A stretch of DNA of 52,568 nucleotides. It comes from JBCBWG01 sp036804185. GTDB lineage: Bacteria; Pseudomonadota; Alphaproteobacteria; Rhizobiales; Hyphomicrobiaceae. The notes under the pieces were generated by a model that was not told the DNA's origin, ran no database searches, and saw only the letters and a list, made by a program, of their open reading frames with translations. The position numbers were made by a program, and so were the translations under genes. The DNA lies in the NCBI GenBank assembly GCA_050330095.1, contig JBHJOC010000084.1, positions 1-52,568 on the forward strand, in the 5' to 3' direction. Positions 17,576 through 28,714 of this stretch are shown one piece after another (position 1 is the stretch's first letter; every line of letters begins with the position of its first letter).

Positions 17576-18196
17576 ATGAAACTTGATCCGAAATACTTCG
17601 ATATGGTGCGCATTCGCGGCGGCAAGGCTGAACCCCGCGAGCCCGAGAGCGTGCACGGCCGTTGCCAGTGGAAAGGGTGTGAACGCCCCGGCCTGCACCG
17701 CGCGCCGAAGGGGCGCGGGCGCGATGGCGAGTTTTACATGTTCTGCGCCGACCACGTGCGTCAGTACAACGCCACTTACAACTACTTCGACGGGATGAGC
17801 GACGCCGATATCGAGGACTTCCAGAAATCTGCCGTCTATGGCCACCGGCCGACTTGGAAGGTTGCTGGGAACGCCCACGCCGCGTCGGCAACGGTCGGCG
17901 ATCCCTCAGTCCCCGGAGCCTCTGCCTCGGCGCAGGGCTTCCATGCGTGGCGAGCAAAGCAGGCCCGCGCAGCCGCCAAGAAACCGGCACGGCGGCTAAA
18001 GCCGATGGAGGCCAAGGCCATCGAAACACTCGGACTGCCGCAGAGTGCGACCAAGGACGAGATCAAAACCCGTTTCAAGGAACTCGCCAAGAAGTATCAC
18101 CCGGATGCCAATGGTGGCGATCGCGGCTCCGAGGAAAAGTTGCGTGAGATTATCCAGGCCTATAACTATTTGAAGCAAGTCGGGCTGGTCAGCTAG
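17576..18196 (+). CDS. J-domain (DnaJ-like) protein
   Basis: A 206-residue protein. The N-terminal half holds a cysteine/histidine cluster (CQWKGCERPGLHRAP followed by FYMFCADHVRQYN) that may bind zinc. A linker follows, then a C-terminal J domain at about 145-205 with the HPD motif in YHPDAN that activates an Hsp70 ATPase. This arrangement with a C-terminal J domain differs from DnaJ itself, and there is no G/F region or client-binding domain. The Met at 17576 begins the recognisable sequence; upstream in-frame residues are ignored. It sits between bolA and cobS, its usual place in this gene order. The Hsp70 partner and client are unknown. Confidence 0.88.
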   Translation: MKLDPKYFDMVRIRGGKAEPREPESVHGRCQWKGCERPGLHRAPKGRGRDGEFYMFCADHVRQYNATYNYFDGMSDADIEDFQKSAVYGHRPTWKVAGNAHAASATVGDPSVPGASASAQGFHAWRAKQARAAAKKPARRLKPMEAKAIETLGLPQSATKDEIKTRFKELAKKYHPDANGGDRGSEEKLREIIQAYNYLKQVGLVS

Positions 18197-18278
18197 CATC
18201 CGCTCGAAATTTCCTTCAGGCTCGACGGGAGACGGCCACGTGGGACGCGGCCCCGCTTCCCGTTGGCACGAGACCTTC

Positions 18279-19304
18279 ATGACAACACGAACGGGTGCTG
18301 ACAGCATGCGCGGAGCGACGGCGGAACTTCAAGACGTGATCACGAAGCCCGACAAGACGGTTGCCGTCCGCGAGGTCTTCAAGATCGACAGCGACATGGA
18401 GGTTCCGGCCTTCAGCGAGCCTACAGCCCACGTCCCGGACCTCGATCCCGACTACCTCTTCAACCGTGAAGTGGCTCTCGCCATTCTCGCAGGGTTCAAG
18501 CACAACCGGCGGGTGATGGTTCAGGGTTACCATGGGACGGGCAAGTCGACCCACATCGAACAGATCGCGGCCCGGCTCAACTGGCCGTGCGTGCGCGTCA
18601 ACCTTGACAGTCACGTCTCGCGCATCGACCTCGTTGGCAAGGATGCGATCGTCGTCAAAGACGGGATGCAGGTGACGGAGTTCAAAGAGGGCATCCTGCC
18701 CTGGGCTCTGCAGAACAACGTGGCGCTCGTTTTCGATGAATACGACGCCGGTCGACCCGACGTGATGTTCGTCATCCAACGCGTGCTCGAGGTGTCTGGC
18801 AAGCTGACCCTGCTCGACCAATCGAAAGTCATTCGCCCCCACCCCTATTTCCGTCTGTTCGCGACAACGAATACGATCGGGTTGGGCGATACGTCGGGCC
18901 TCTATCATGGCACTCAGCAGATCAACCAGGGCCAGATGGACCGCTGGTCGCTGGTGGTTACGCTCAATTACCTGCCGCACGACGACGAGGTCGGGATCGT
19001 ACTCGCCAAGGCCAAGACCTATGCGAAGACCGAGAAGGGCAGGAAAACGGTCAACAACATGGTGCGGGTTGCCGACCTGACGCGAGCTGCATTCATGAAC
19101 GGCGACATCTCGACCGTCATGAGCCCACGAACCGTCATGACGTGGGCCGAGAACGCCCAGATCTTCGGCGACGTCGGATTTGCGTTCAGGTTGACGTTCT
19201 TGAACAAGTGCGACGAGCTCGAGCGCGCGACCGTCGCCGAATTCTATCAGCGCTGCTTCGGTGAGGAATTACCGGAAAGCGCGGCCAACGTGGCGCTGAG
19301 CTGA
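18279..19304 (+). CDS. cobS: Aerobic cobaltochelatase subunit CobS
   Basis: A 341-residue AAA+ ATPase. With CobT and CobN it inserts cobalt into hydrogenobyrinic acid a,c-diamide in the aerobic cobalamin pathway. The Walker A motif is GYHGTGKST, Walker B LVFDEYDAG, sensor region LFATTNTIGLGD, and the MDRWSLVVTLNYLP segment is typical of CobS. The start could be the ATG at 18279 or 18306; the conserved part begins at VREVFKIDSDMEVPAF. It is separated from cobT by only 6 bases. cobN and the rest of the cob genes are not here; the cobS-cobT pair is known to lie apart from the main cob cluster in Hyphomicrobiales. Confidence 0.94.
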   Translation: MTTRTGADSMRGATAELQDVITKPDKTVAVREVFKIDSDMEVPAFSEPTAHVPDLDPDYLFNREVALAILAGFKHNRRVMVQGYHGTGKSTHIEQIAARLNWPCVRVNLDSHVSRIDLVGKDAIVVKDGMQVTEFKEGILPWALQNNVALVFDEYDAGRPDVMFVIQRVLEVSGKLTLLDQSKVIRPHPYFRLFATTNTIGLGDTSGLYHGTQQINQGQMDRWSLVVTLNYLPHDDEVGIVLAKAKTYAKTEKGRKTVNNMVRVADLTRAAFMNGDISTVMSPRTVMTWAENAQIFGDVGFAFRLTFLNKCDELERATVAEFYQRCFGEELPESAANVALS

Positions 19305-19310
19305 GCCCTG

Positions 19311-21230
19311 ATGTCGAGCGCCAAGTCCAATACCAGCAACAAGACGCAGTCAAACCGCAGAGAAGCTCCCGTCGAGCCCTTGAAGCGAGCGCTCGGCAAT
19401 GCGGTTCGGGCGCTCGCGGGCGCCCACGACTTGCAGGTCGTCTACGCTGCCGGTCGGCCGGCGACCGACGGCAAGACCGTGCAGTTGCCGGAGCCATCCC
19501 GTTTGCCCTCGAAGCGGGAAATTGCGGTGATGCGGGGCTGGGCGGACAGCCTCGCACTGACCGCGGCGTGCCACGATGCAACGTTGCACCGCAAACTTCT
19601 GCCGGCCGCTGCCGAGGCCCGTGGCGTGTTCGATGCCGTCGAGCGTGCACGGATCGAAGCCTATGGCGCGGTGCGCATGGATGGCGTTGCCGAGAATCTT
19701 TCTGCCAAGACCGAGGATCAGTTCGCACACGGCCGCTTCGCCGCCGTGACGGAACGTGCCGAAGCTCCGCTCGAGGAAGCCCTGTCACTGCTTGTCAGAG
19801 AGAGGCTGACCGGCAAGGCGCCACCCGAACTTGCCAAGGCGCTCGTCGACGTTTGGCGCCCATGGATCGAGGAGCGCGCCGGCGAGCAACTCGCGCGGCT
19901 GCCCGGCTGTGCTGACGACCAGATCGCCTTTGCCAACGTCGTCCGCGATGTGCTTCGCAAGCTCGACGTGCTCGATGATCGCCCGTCTGACGGTGAAAAT
20001 GACGAGAACGAGGAGCAGGACGAGGAGAGCCCCGACGGCGGCGAGGACAACTCCGAGGACCAGTCGGGCGAAGCCTCGGAAGGACAGGAAAGGGCTTCGG
20101 AGGAGCAGACGGCCCAGGGCGAAGACGGCGAGTTCGAAGAGTCGACAGAAATGGCCGACGCTCAAGATCTCGACGCGGAAGATGCCGACGGCGAAGACCC
20201 AGCGGACAGCGAAGAGCCGTGGCGCCCGAAAGCGAACGTGCTCGATAATCCGGCAGCCTTCGGCTATCGCGCCTTCACGGGCGAATTCGACGAGGAGATC
20301 GGCGCCGAGGACCTCTCGACGCCGGAAGAGCTCGAGCGTCTGCGCGCATTCCTCGATAAGGAGCTCATTGCGCTGTCAGGCGCCGTCGGCCGGCTCGCGA
20401 ACAAGCTGCAGCGGAAGTTGCTCGCGCAGCAGAACCGCGCTTGGGACTTCGATCTTGAAGAGGGCGTTCTTGATGTCGCGCGGTTGACCAGGATCATCAT
20501 TGATCCGACGGCGCCGCTCTCGTTCAAGCATGAGCGCGACACCGATTTTCGCGATACCGTGGTTAGCCTGTTGCTTGACAACTCTGGGTCGATGCGCGGA
20601 CGGCCAATCATGGTTGCAGCGACCTGCGCCGATATTCTGGCGCGCACGCTCGAACGCTGCAACGTGAAGGTGGAGATCCTGGGCTTCACCACTCGGGCCT
20701 GGAAAGGTGGACAGTCTCGTGAGAAGTGGCTTGCGTCGGGCAAGCCCGCCAATCCCGGTCGCCTCAATGACCTGCGCCACATCATCTACAAGTCGGCAGA
20801 TGCTCCATGGCGCCGCTCAAAGCGTAACCTCGCGCTGATGATGCGTGAGGGTCTGCTCAAGGAAAATATCGACGGGGAAGCCCTCGCTTGGGCGTACCGG
20901 CGGCTGCTGGGGCGGCCGGAGCAGCGGCGCATTCTGATGATGATCTCTGACGGCGCGCCGGTGGACGATTCGACCTTGTCTGTGAACTCGGGCTCGTACC
21001 TTGAACAGCACCTTCGCCAGGTCATCCAGGAGATCGAGACGCGCTCGCCTGTTGAGCTGATCGCGATCGGCATCGGTCATGACGTCACGCGCTACTACCG
21101 ACGCGCGGTGACGATTACTGATCCCTCTGAACTGGCGGGCGCCATGACGAACCAGCTCGTGGAGTTGTTTGACGAGTCGAGCGAGAAACAACCTTCAACC
21201 GGTTACCGCAGGCGGCATGGCCGCGCCTGA
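19311..21230 (+). CDS. cobT: Aerobic cobaltochelatase subunit CobT
   Basis: A 639-residue subunit that forms the chaperone-like complex with CobS. The N-terminal helical part (1-220) is followed by a highly acidic stretch (about 225-305, rich in Asp/Glu), then a C-terminal von Willebrand factor A domain from about 400. The MIDAS motif appears as LLDNSGSMRG and the later part as MISDGAPVDDSTL, consistent with metal-dependent binding to CobN. It lies 6 bases after cobS, so the two are co-translated in fixed ratio. Length and domain order match the family. Confidence 0.95.
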   Translation: MSSAKSNTSNKTQSNRREAPVEPLKRALGNAVRALAGAHDLQVVYAAGRPATDGKTVQLPEPSRLPSKREIAVMRGWADSLALTAACHDATLHRKLLPAAAEARGVFDAVERARIEAYGAVRMDGVAENLSAKTEDQFAHGRFAAVTERAEAPLEEALSLLVRERLTGKAPPELAKALVDVWRPWIEERAGEQLARLPGCADDQIAFANVVRDVLRKLDVLDDRPSDGENDENEEQDEESPDGGEDNSEDQSGEASEGQERASEEQTAQGEDGEFEESTEMADAQDLDAEDADGEDPADSEEPWRPKANVLDNPAAFGYRAFTGEFDEEIGAEDLSTPEELERLRAFLDKELIALSGAVGRLANKLQRKLLAQQNRAWDFDLEEGVLDVARLTRIIIDPTAPLSFKHERDTDFRDTVVSLLLDNSGSMRGRPIMVAATCADILARTLERCNVKVEILGFTTRAWKGGQSREKWLASGKPANPGRLNDLRHIIYKSADAPWRRSKRNLALMMREGLLKENIDGEALAWAYRRLLGRPEQRRILMMISDGAPVDDSTLSVNSGSYLEQHLRQVIQEIETRSPVELIAIGIGHDVTRYYRRAVTITDPSELAGAMTNQLVELFDESSEKQPSTGYRRRHGRA

Positions 21231-21310
21231 CTGTAATCGTCGCGTTTGCGGCGCCGCGCCAAACGCCGCACCCCAAACAGGTCGCCGGACGGCTCAGGCC
21301 AGGTCCGCTG

Positions 21311-21478
21311 CAGTACCGGCTGTCCGAAGTTCGTGTTTCCGTCCTGTCAGAGGACGAAACGAACTGCGGAAAGCAAAGGGTACTCGCAACCTATTAGATC
21401 TCCGACCGCTTCTCGATCAGAAGTTCCTGGCAGGCGCGTGTCGCGGATGGTCCCGGCACGTCTGAGCGGCGGTACTAG
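21311..21478. repeat. Foldback element, C-B unit
   Basis: A two-hairpin unit between the convergent genes cobT and rpmB. Module C (21311-21386) starts CAGTACCGGC and ends GGGTACTCG with arms GAAGTTCGTGTTTCC and CGAAACGAACTGCGG. Module B (21403-21478) has arms TCGATCAGAAGTTC and CTGAGCGGCGGTAC and ends in CTAG. B has the common loop orientation, with GGCAGGCGCGTGTCGCGGAT. Confidence 0.82.
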
Positions 21479-21511
21479 CCACTCCTTCGGCCCGAATGGA
21501 GCAGGCTCGCC

Positions 21512-21808
21512 TTACCCCGCAGCTCGCTCTGCGCGAGCCTTTTCGACATCGCGCTTGACGCGCCGCAGCCGCAGCGAGAGTTCTTCGTCGCGCGCCTTTA
21601 TGAGGAAATTGTCGAGGCCGCCACGATGCTCGACCGACTTCAAGGCGTGGGCGCTGACGCGAACGCGAAAACTGCGATCGAGCGCATCACTGATCAACGT
21701 GACGTTGCACAGGTTCGGCCGAAACACCCGTCGCGTCTTATTTTCGGCGTGGCTACGGTTGTTGCCGCTCATCGGCAGCTTGCCGGTCAGTTCGCATTGT
21801 CTGGTCAT
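21512..21808 (-). CDS. rpmB: 50S ribosomal protein L28
   Basis: A 98-residue L28 starting MTRQCELTGKLPMSGNNRSH, with the conserved ENKTRRVFRPNL segment and the alphaproteobacterial-length C-terminal region (RVSAHALKSVEHRGGLDNFL). The ATG at 21808 begins the standard family N-terminus; the frame is open further upstream but without L28 similarity. GGAG lies about ten bases upstream. It is transcribed towards cobT, and a likely promoter is visible at 21916-21945. Confidence 0.96.
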   Translation of the reverse strand: MTRQCELTGKLPMSGNNRSHAENKTRRVFRPNLCNVTLISDALDRSFRVRVSAHALKSVEHRGGLDNFLIKARDEELSLRLRRVKRDVEKARAERAAG

Positions 21809-21915
21809 CGTCTGCCAACTCCAACGGCACCGTCGACCGCGGGCTTGAGCCTCGCTGTATCGCACCGCGCATGAGGGGATATCGTGTGGGCGCCAGCGGC
21901 ACCCGTGAGCCGCGA

Positions 21916-21945
21916 CGGATAGTCCTAAAATGGCTTCAACGTCAA
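21916..21945 (-). promoter_or_regulatory. Putative sigma-70 promoter of rpmB
   Basis: On the minus strand, TTGACG (21945-21940) and TATCCG (21921-21916) are separated by 18 bases. The -10 ends about 107 bases upstream of the rpmB ATG. The -35 is a good match, the -10 only fair. Confidence 0.45.
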
Positions 21946-22098
21946 GCAAGCACGCCGGTACCAGCAGAAGCGCCTGCGCGACTATGCCGACGGTCTCCTG
22001 AGCGGCCCGCGACTTCGGGCTGGACCCACACCCATGTCACGCGCGCCCTGGCCGCGGGCATTGGGGCTTGGCGTTCACAGAAAAGACGGAAATCGAAC

Positions 22099-22338
22099 CT
22101 AGTACCGGCGCTCCGGAGCTCGTCTGTCACCCTCATCAGGCGCCGAAACGAACTGCGGAAAGCAAAGGGTACGAGTGGCCTGTCGCGCCTGAATTGACCT
22201 GTGCGTGAGGCACGCTGGTGGGCAATAAGGGCGCGACGCCACACTGGCAACAAATTGGATCTCGTGCCGCTTTTCGATCAGAAGTCCCTGACCGGCGCGT
22301 TTTGCGGATGGTGCGGGGACCGCTGATCGGCGGTACGA
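22099..22338. repeat. Foldback element, C and B modules separated by 85 bp
   Basis: Module C (22099-22175) starts at CTAGTACCGG and ends GGGTACGAG, with loop ATCAGGCGCCG. Module B (22261-22338) has arms TTCGATCAGAAGTCC and GCTGATCGGCGGTACGA. The 85-base spacer is longer than in the other C-B copies and resembles neither module. The pair lies in the divergent gap between rpmB and the DUF3108 gene, ending 37 bases before the latter's ATG, so it may overlap its control region. Confidence 0.8.
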
Positions 22339-22375
22339 ACAGCACTGCCTGGATGCACGCGCTGGGGGACGTGGA

Positions 22376-23236
22376 ATGACAACGACGAACTGCTCAGTTC
22401 TCGATCAATTGAAAGCAAATGGCCGGAGGGTGTCGCTCGGAACACTGGTCGCAGCGCTCCTGCTCGCCACCCCGGCCTACGCCGAGACGCCGGCGCGCGT
22501 TGCAGGCGCCTACGACATCACATTCAACGGTGTCAGCCTGGGCAATCTGCGGATCACAACCGAACTCGCTGACAACCGCTATCAGACGGCGGCCACGGCA
22601 AAGTTCAGTGCGCTGTTCGGTGCGCTTAAATGGTCGGGTCGTCTTGAGGGCAGAGGGGCAGTGACCTCGCTAGGGCCGAGCCCGACGCAGTACGCGCACG
22701 CTTTCGAAAGTGAGCGCAACATGGTCGTTCGGAACCGTAAGTCATCCCAGGAAGTCCGCCTGGGTTTCAGAGACGGCGCCGTTGTGGACCGATTTACCGA
22801 GCCGAAGCTGAAAACTCAGAACAGGGTGCCAATCACGCCCGCGCACCTGCGGGACGTCCTCGATCCGACGGCCGCCGTCGTCGCGATCACCCAGGTGGGA
22901 GCAGGCCAGTCGCCGTGTGATCGGGACATTCCTGTCTTCAATGGACGCACGCGATTCGATCTGATCTTCAAACCCAAGAGCAGGGACGGTCGCCTGCACA
23001 CGTGCTCGGTACATTATCGTCCAGTCGCCGGGCACCGGATCGACGACGGCGAGAACAACGATCTTGCGAGCCGGCTCGACATTTTCGTCGTGTTGGAGAT
23101 GGTCGACGGCCTCGAGATCGCAGTGCCGCGCGAGATCAGCGTGCCGATGTCGGCAGGCACCGTCCGAATCGCTGCGAGCAGCCTCGAGATCGTTACCAGC
23201 CGCCAGCGGCGTATTGCTCTTGCTGCGGCGCGATGA
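22376..23236 (+). CDS. DUF3108 domain-containing exported protein
   Basis: A 286-residue protein with an N-terminal signal peptide (hydrophobic about 19-36, cleavage near AYAET). The body begins YDITFNGVSLGNLRIT and fits the beta-rich DUF3108 family of periplasmic or outer-membrane-associated proteins, whose function is not established. Two cysteines (SPCDRDIP and LHTCSVHY) could form a disulfide. It precedes the helicase gene in the conserved Hyphomicrobiales order. The upstream region carries the C and B foldback modules. Confidence 0.85.
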   Translation: MTTTNCSVLDQLKANGRRVSLGTLVAALLLATPAYAETPARVAGAYDITFNGVSLGNLRITTELADNRYQTAATAKFSALFGALKWSGRLEGRGAVTSLGPSPTQYAHAFESERNMVVRNRKSSQEVRLGFRDGAVVDRFTEPKLKTQNRVPITPAHLRDVLDPTAAVVAITQVGAGQSPCDRDIPVFNGRTRFDLIFKPKSRDGRLHTCSVHYRPVAGHRIDDGENNDLASRLDIFVVLEMVDGLEIAVPREISVPMSAGTVRIAASSLEIVTSRQRRIALAAAR

Positions 23237-23370
23237 ACCACCGGCGCCTCCAGCCTTGCAAGAATGCGGCGCAAAGCTCCGGCGATTGCGATCTCTCGAT
23301 CGAAGCGGGTTGAATTTGGAGGCCCGCTCTGCAATGCCAGCACAACCACTGGTCGCGGAGACCGCTCGAC

Positions 23371-26850
<3,480 letters not shown>

Positions 26851-26856
26851 GGCGCC

Positions 26857-27429
26857 ATGGCGACACGCAGCCGCGACAACGTGGACGATGACGCCGCTTC
26901 CAGCGATGGGACACTTCGGCTCGATAAGTGGCTTTGGTACGCAAGGGTCGTCAAAACACGATCGCTCGCAACGGATCTCGTCCTCACCGGCAAGGTCCGT
27001 GTTAACCGCCTCCGCGTCGCGAAAGCGAGCCAGAAGGTCAAGCCGGGCGACGTGATCACGGTGTCGGCCCATCATCGCGTCCGGGTTCTGAAGGTGGTCG
27101 CTTGCGGTGAGCGCCGTGGTCCTGCGCGTGAGGCTGAACTGTTGTTCGAGGAGATGACGCCGCGCCACAACGGACAAGGTGAGACCGGCACGCTGCCGAC
27201 CCCGGGCGCACGCCAGGATCAAGGAGGCCGCTCGGCGATTGGCGCAGATCACGCAGCCGGCTCAGCCTGTGTGCCAAACGGTTTGACACACGGTTTGCAA
27301 ACGCAGGCAAGCGAGCCAAGTCTGCCATCAGGCGTCCCAGCACACCCGTTCGTCGGCGCGTCGCGGCCAAGGGGCTCAGGCCGGCCGACCAAGCGTGACC
27401 GGCGGGCGATCGAAAAGTTGAAGCCCTGA
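26857..27429 (+). CDS. S4-domain RNA-binding protein (HslR/Hsp15-like)
   Basis: A 190-residue protein with an S4 domain at about 20-85 (LRLDKWLWYARVVKTRSLAT, VRVNRLRVAKASQKVKPGD). Hsp15 family proteins bind stalled 50S subunits carrying nascent chains. The conserved tail motif GRPTKRDRRAIEKL is present at the very C-terminus. Between the two lies a low-complexity segment of about 75 residues that is longer than in most relatives. It follows the helicase gene with a 6-base gap, as in related genomes. Confidence 0.9.
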   Translation: MATRSRDNVDDDAASSDGTLRLDKWLWYARVVKTRSLATDLVLTGKVRVNRLRVAKASQKVKPGDVITVSAHHRVRVLKVVACGERRGPAREAELLFEEMTPRHNGQGETGTLPTPGARQDQGGRSAIGADHAAGSACVPNGLTHGLQTQASEPSLPSGVPAHPFVGASRPRGSGRPTKRDRRAIEKLKP

Positions 27430-27629
27430 TGCCCCCAGTTGCAAGCACGCATCCGAACTTCGAGATCCTCAAGCCAGAGGCGCAACCGCGCTGAACAGTC
27501 GCAACCCCATGACGAAGACGGACCTTCATCATCCGAAGTTTGATTGCAGCCAGCATTCGGAGCGCTTCGCCGGACCACAACGAGAGTCGAGAGGCTGCCG
27601 ATCGTTCGTCGATGAGGCGTCAAGCTGGC

Positions 27630-27657
27630 TTGACACACCGGTTCGTGCCCTTAACCC
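27630..27657 (+). promoter_or_regulatory. Putative sigma-70 promoter of the ferredoxin gene
   Basis: TTGACA at 27630-27635 and TAACCC at 27652-27657, spaced 16 bases. This lies in the 279-base gap between the S4 gene and fdxA, about 50 bases before the fdxA ATG. The -35 is perfect, the -10 weak. The rest of the gap shows no gene. Confidence 0.45.
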
Positions 27658-27708
27658 TGCCGCTGTCGGCTGTGAAGCGCGCCGTCCAACCAACAGAGTT
27701 GAGATCGC

Positions 27709-28047
27709 ATGACTTACATTGTCACGGATAGCTGTGTTCGGTGCAAGTTCACCGACTGCGTCGAAGTTTGCCCCGTCGATTGCTTCTACGAGGGCGAAAA
27801 CATGCTGGTCATCCACCCGGATGAGTGCATCGATTGTGGCGTCTGCGAGCCTGAGTGTCCGGTCGACGCGATCAAACCCGACACGGAACCGGGCCTCGAG
27901 AAATGGCTCGAAGTAAACCGAAAGTACTCTGAAAGCTGGCCGAATATCACGTCGAAGAAGGAGGCCCTTCCAGAAGCGGAGGAATTCCGCGACACGAAGA
28001 ACAAGTTCGAGGCCTACTTTTCACCCGAGCCGGGGGAGGGTGATTGA
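27709..28047 (+). CDS. fdxA: Seven-iron ferredoxin FdxA
   Basis: A 112-residue ferredoxin. The first cluster region CVRCKFTDCVEVCPVDCF gives the spacing for a [3Fe-4S] cluster plus the remote Cys, and the second CIDCGVCEPECPVDAI a [4Fe-4S] cluster. The C-terminal extension (LEKWLEVNRKYSESWPNI) is the one seen in Azotobacter-type 7Fe ferredoxins. It donates low-potential electrons in the cytoplasm; its specific partner is unknown. Position between the S4 gene and carD matches related genomes. A promoter is visible upstream, so it may be transcribed on its own. Confidence 0.95.
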   Translation: MTYIVTDSCVRCKFTDCVEVCPVDCFYEGENMLVIHPDECIDCGVCEPECPVDAIKPDTEPGLEKWLEVNRKYSESWPNITSKKEALPEAEEFRDTKNKFEAYFSPEPGEGD

Positions 28048-28073
28048 GCGTCACGACGAAGGTGTGGCGATGT

Positions 28074-28242
28074 CTATTACCCGCTTGCCGTAGTTCGTGA
28101 CTCACCCTGGTCACACGCTGAAACGAACTGCGGACAGCAGAGGGTATGAGCACCATATTGGATCTTGTACCGCTTTTCGATGAGAAGCCCCTGAGCCATC
28201 CGCAACACGCGCCTGCCAGTGACTTTTGATCGGCGGTACGAG
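28074..28242. repeat. Foldback element, C-B unit with inverted B loop
   Basis: Module C (28074-28150) and module B (28164-28242), both in the same arm orientation as the copy at 22099-22338. In B the arms read TACCGCTTTTCGATGAGAAG and ACTTTTGATCGGCGGTAC, but the loop CCATCCGCAACACGCGCCTG is the reverse complement of the loop found in the other B copies. The unit begins 27 bases after the fdxA stop. Confidence 0.82.
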
Positions 28243-28714
28243 GCTCGACGATGAACACTGTGCGCAGCCACGGCGCGCAGGGGTTCCACGCCGATCGACG
28301 AAGTCCTGGTTGCACTCTGACGCCCAGCCAGGTCCCGGGCCAGTGGGGGCGTAGTGTTAACGCCCACGTCTGCTTAATCAGCAGGCGTACTGGTCAGTCT
28401 TGTTGCCGAGCGGTCACAATTCAACTTCATTTTCCCAGGAACCTGTGCTATCTCTCGCTCCCGGGTTGGATGAGAGCAGAGTGAAGCCCCTATGGGTAGT
28501 TTGCGGCAAGCGTTAACGATTGGATCGACGCGCAACCAGTCCGCACGAACAGCACAGAGCTCACCCTCCCTCGACATCATGGTCCAGTCCACGGCTGCCG
28601 TATAAGCGGTCGCCAGCGTCTTCGCGCCCGCAGGGTTCGAGCCCTACGGGCCCAATTGCGTCGTAAGCATCGGGGTCCAGCACGCCCGTGCGAGTTGAGA
28701 GGTAGGTCAGCGAA
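28243..28714. other. Upstream region of carD
   Basis: About 470 bases without a supported protein gene. It contains a hairpin at 28343-28368 (GTGGGGGCGT pairing with ACGCCCAC, two bulged G) and the strong hairpin at 28626-28651 listed separately. The length and structure leave room for a long carD leader or a small RNA, but no known RNA family was recognised, and the GGTTCGAGCC at 28634-28643 does not form a proper tRNA T-arm. Confidence 0.4.
28626..28651 (+). promoter_or_regulatory. Hairpin in carD leader
   Basis: A stem GCCCG-c-AGGG pairs with CCCT-a-CGGGC around a TTCGAG loop, with one C-A mismatch. It ends 63 bases before the carD ATG. With no U-run after it, it is more likely a leader structure than a terminator. 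Confidence 0.45.

Noticed and set aside
28626..28660. Possible tRNA fragment (GGTTCGAGCC)
   Set aside because: The stem next to the TTCGA loop does not pair as a T-arm, and no anticodon or acceptor stem could be found around it.
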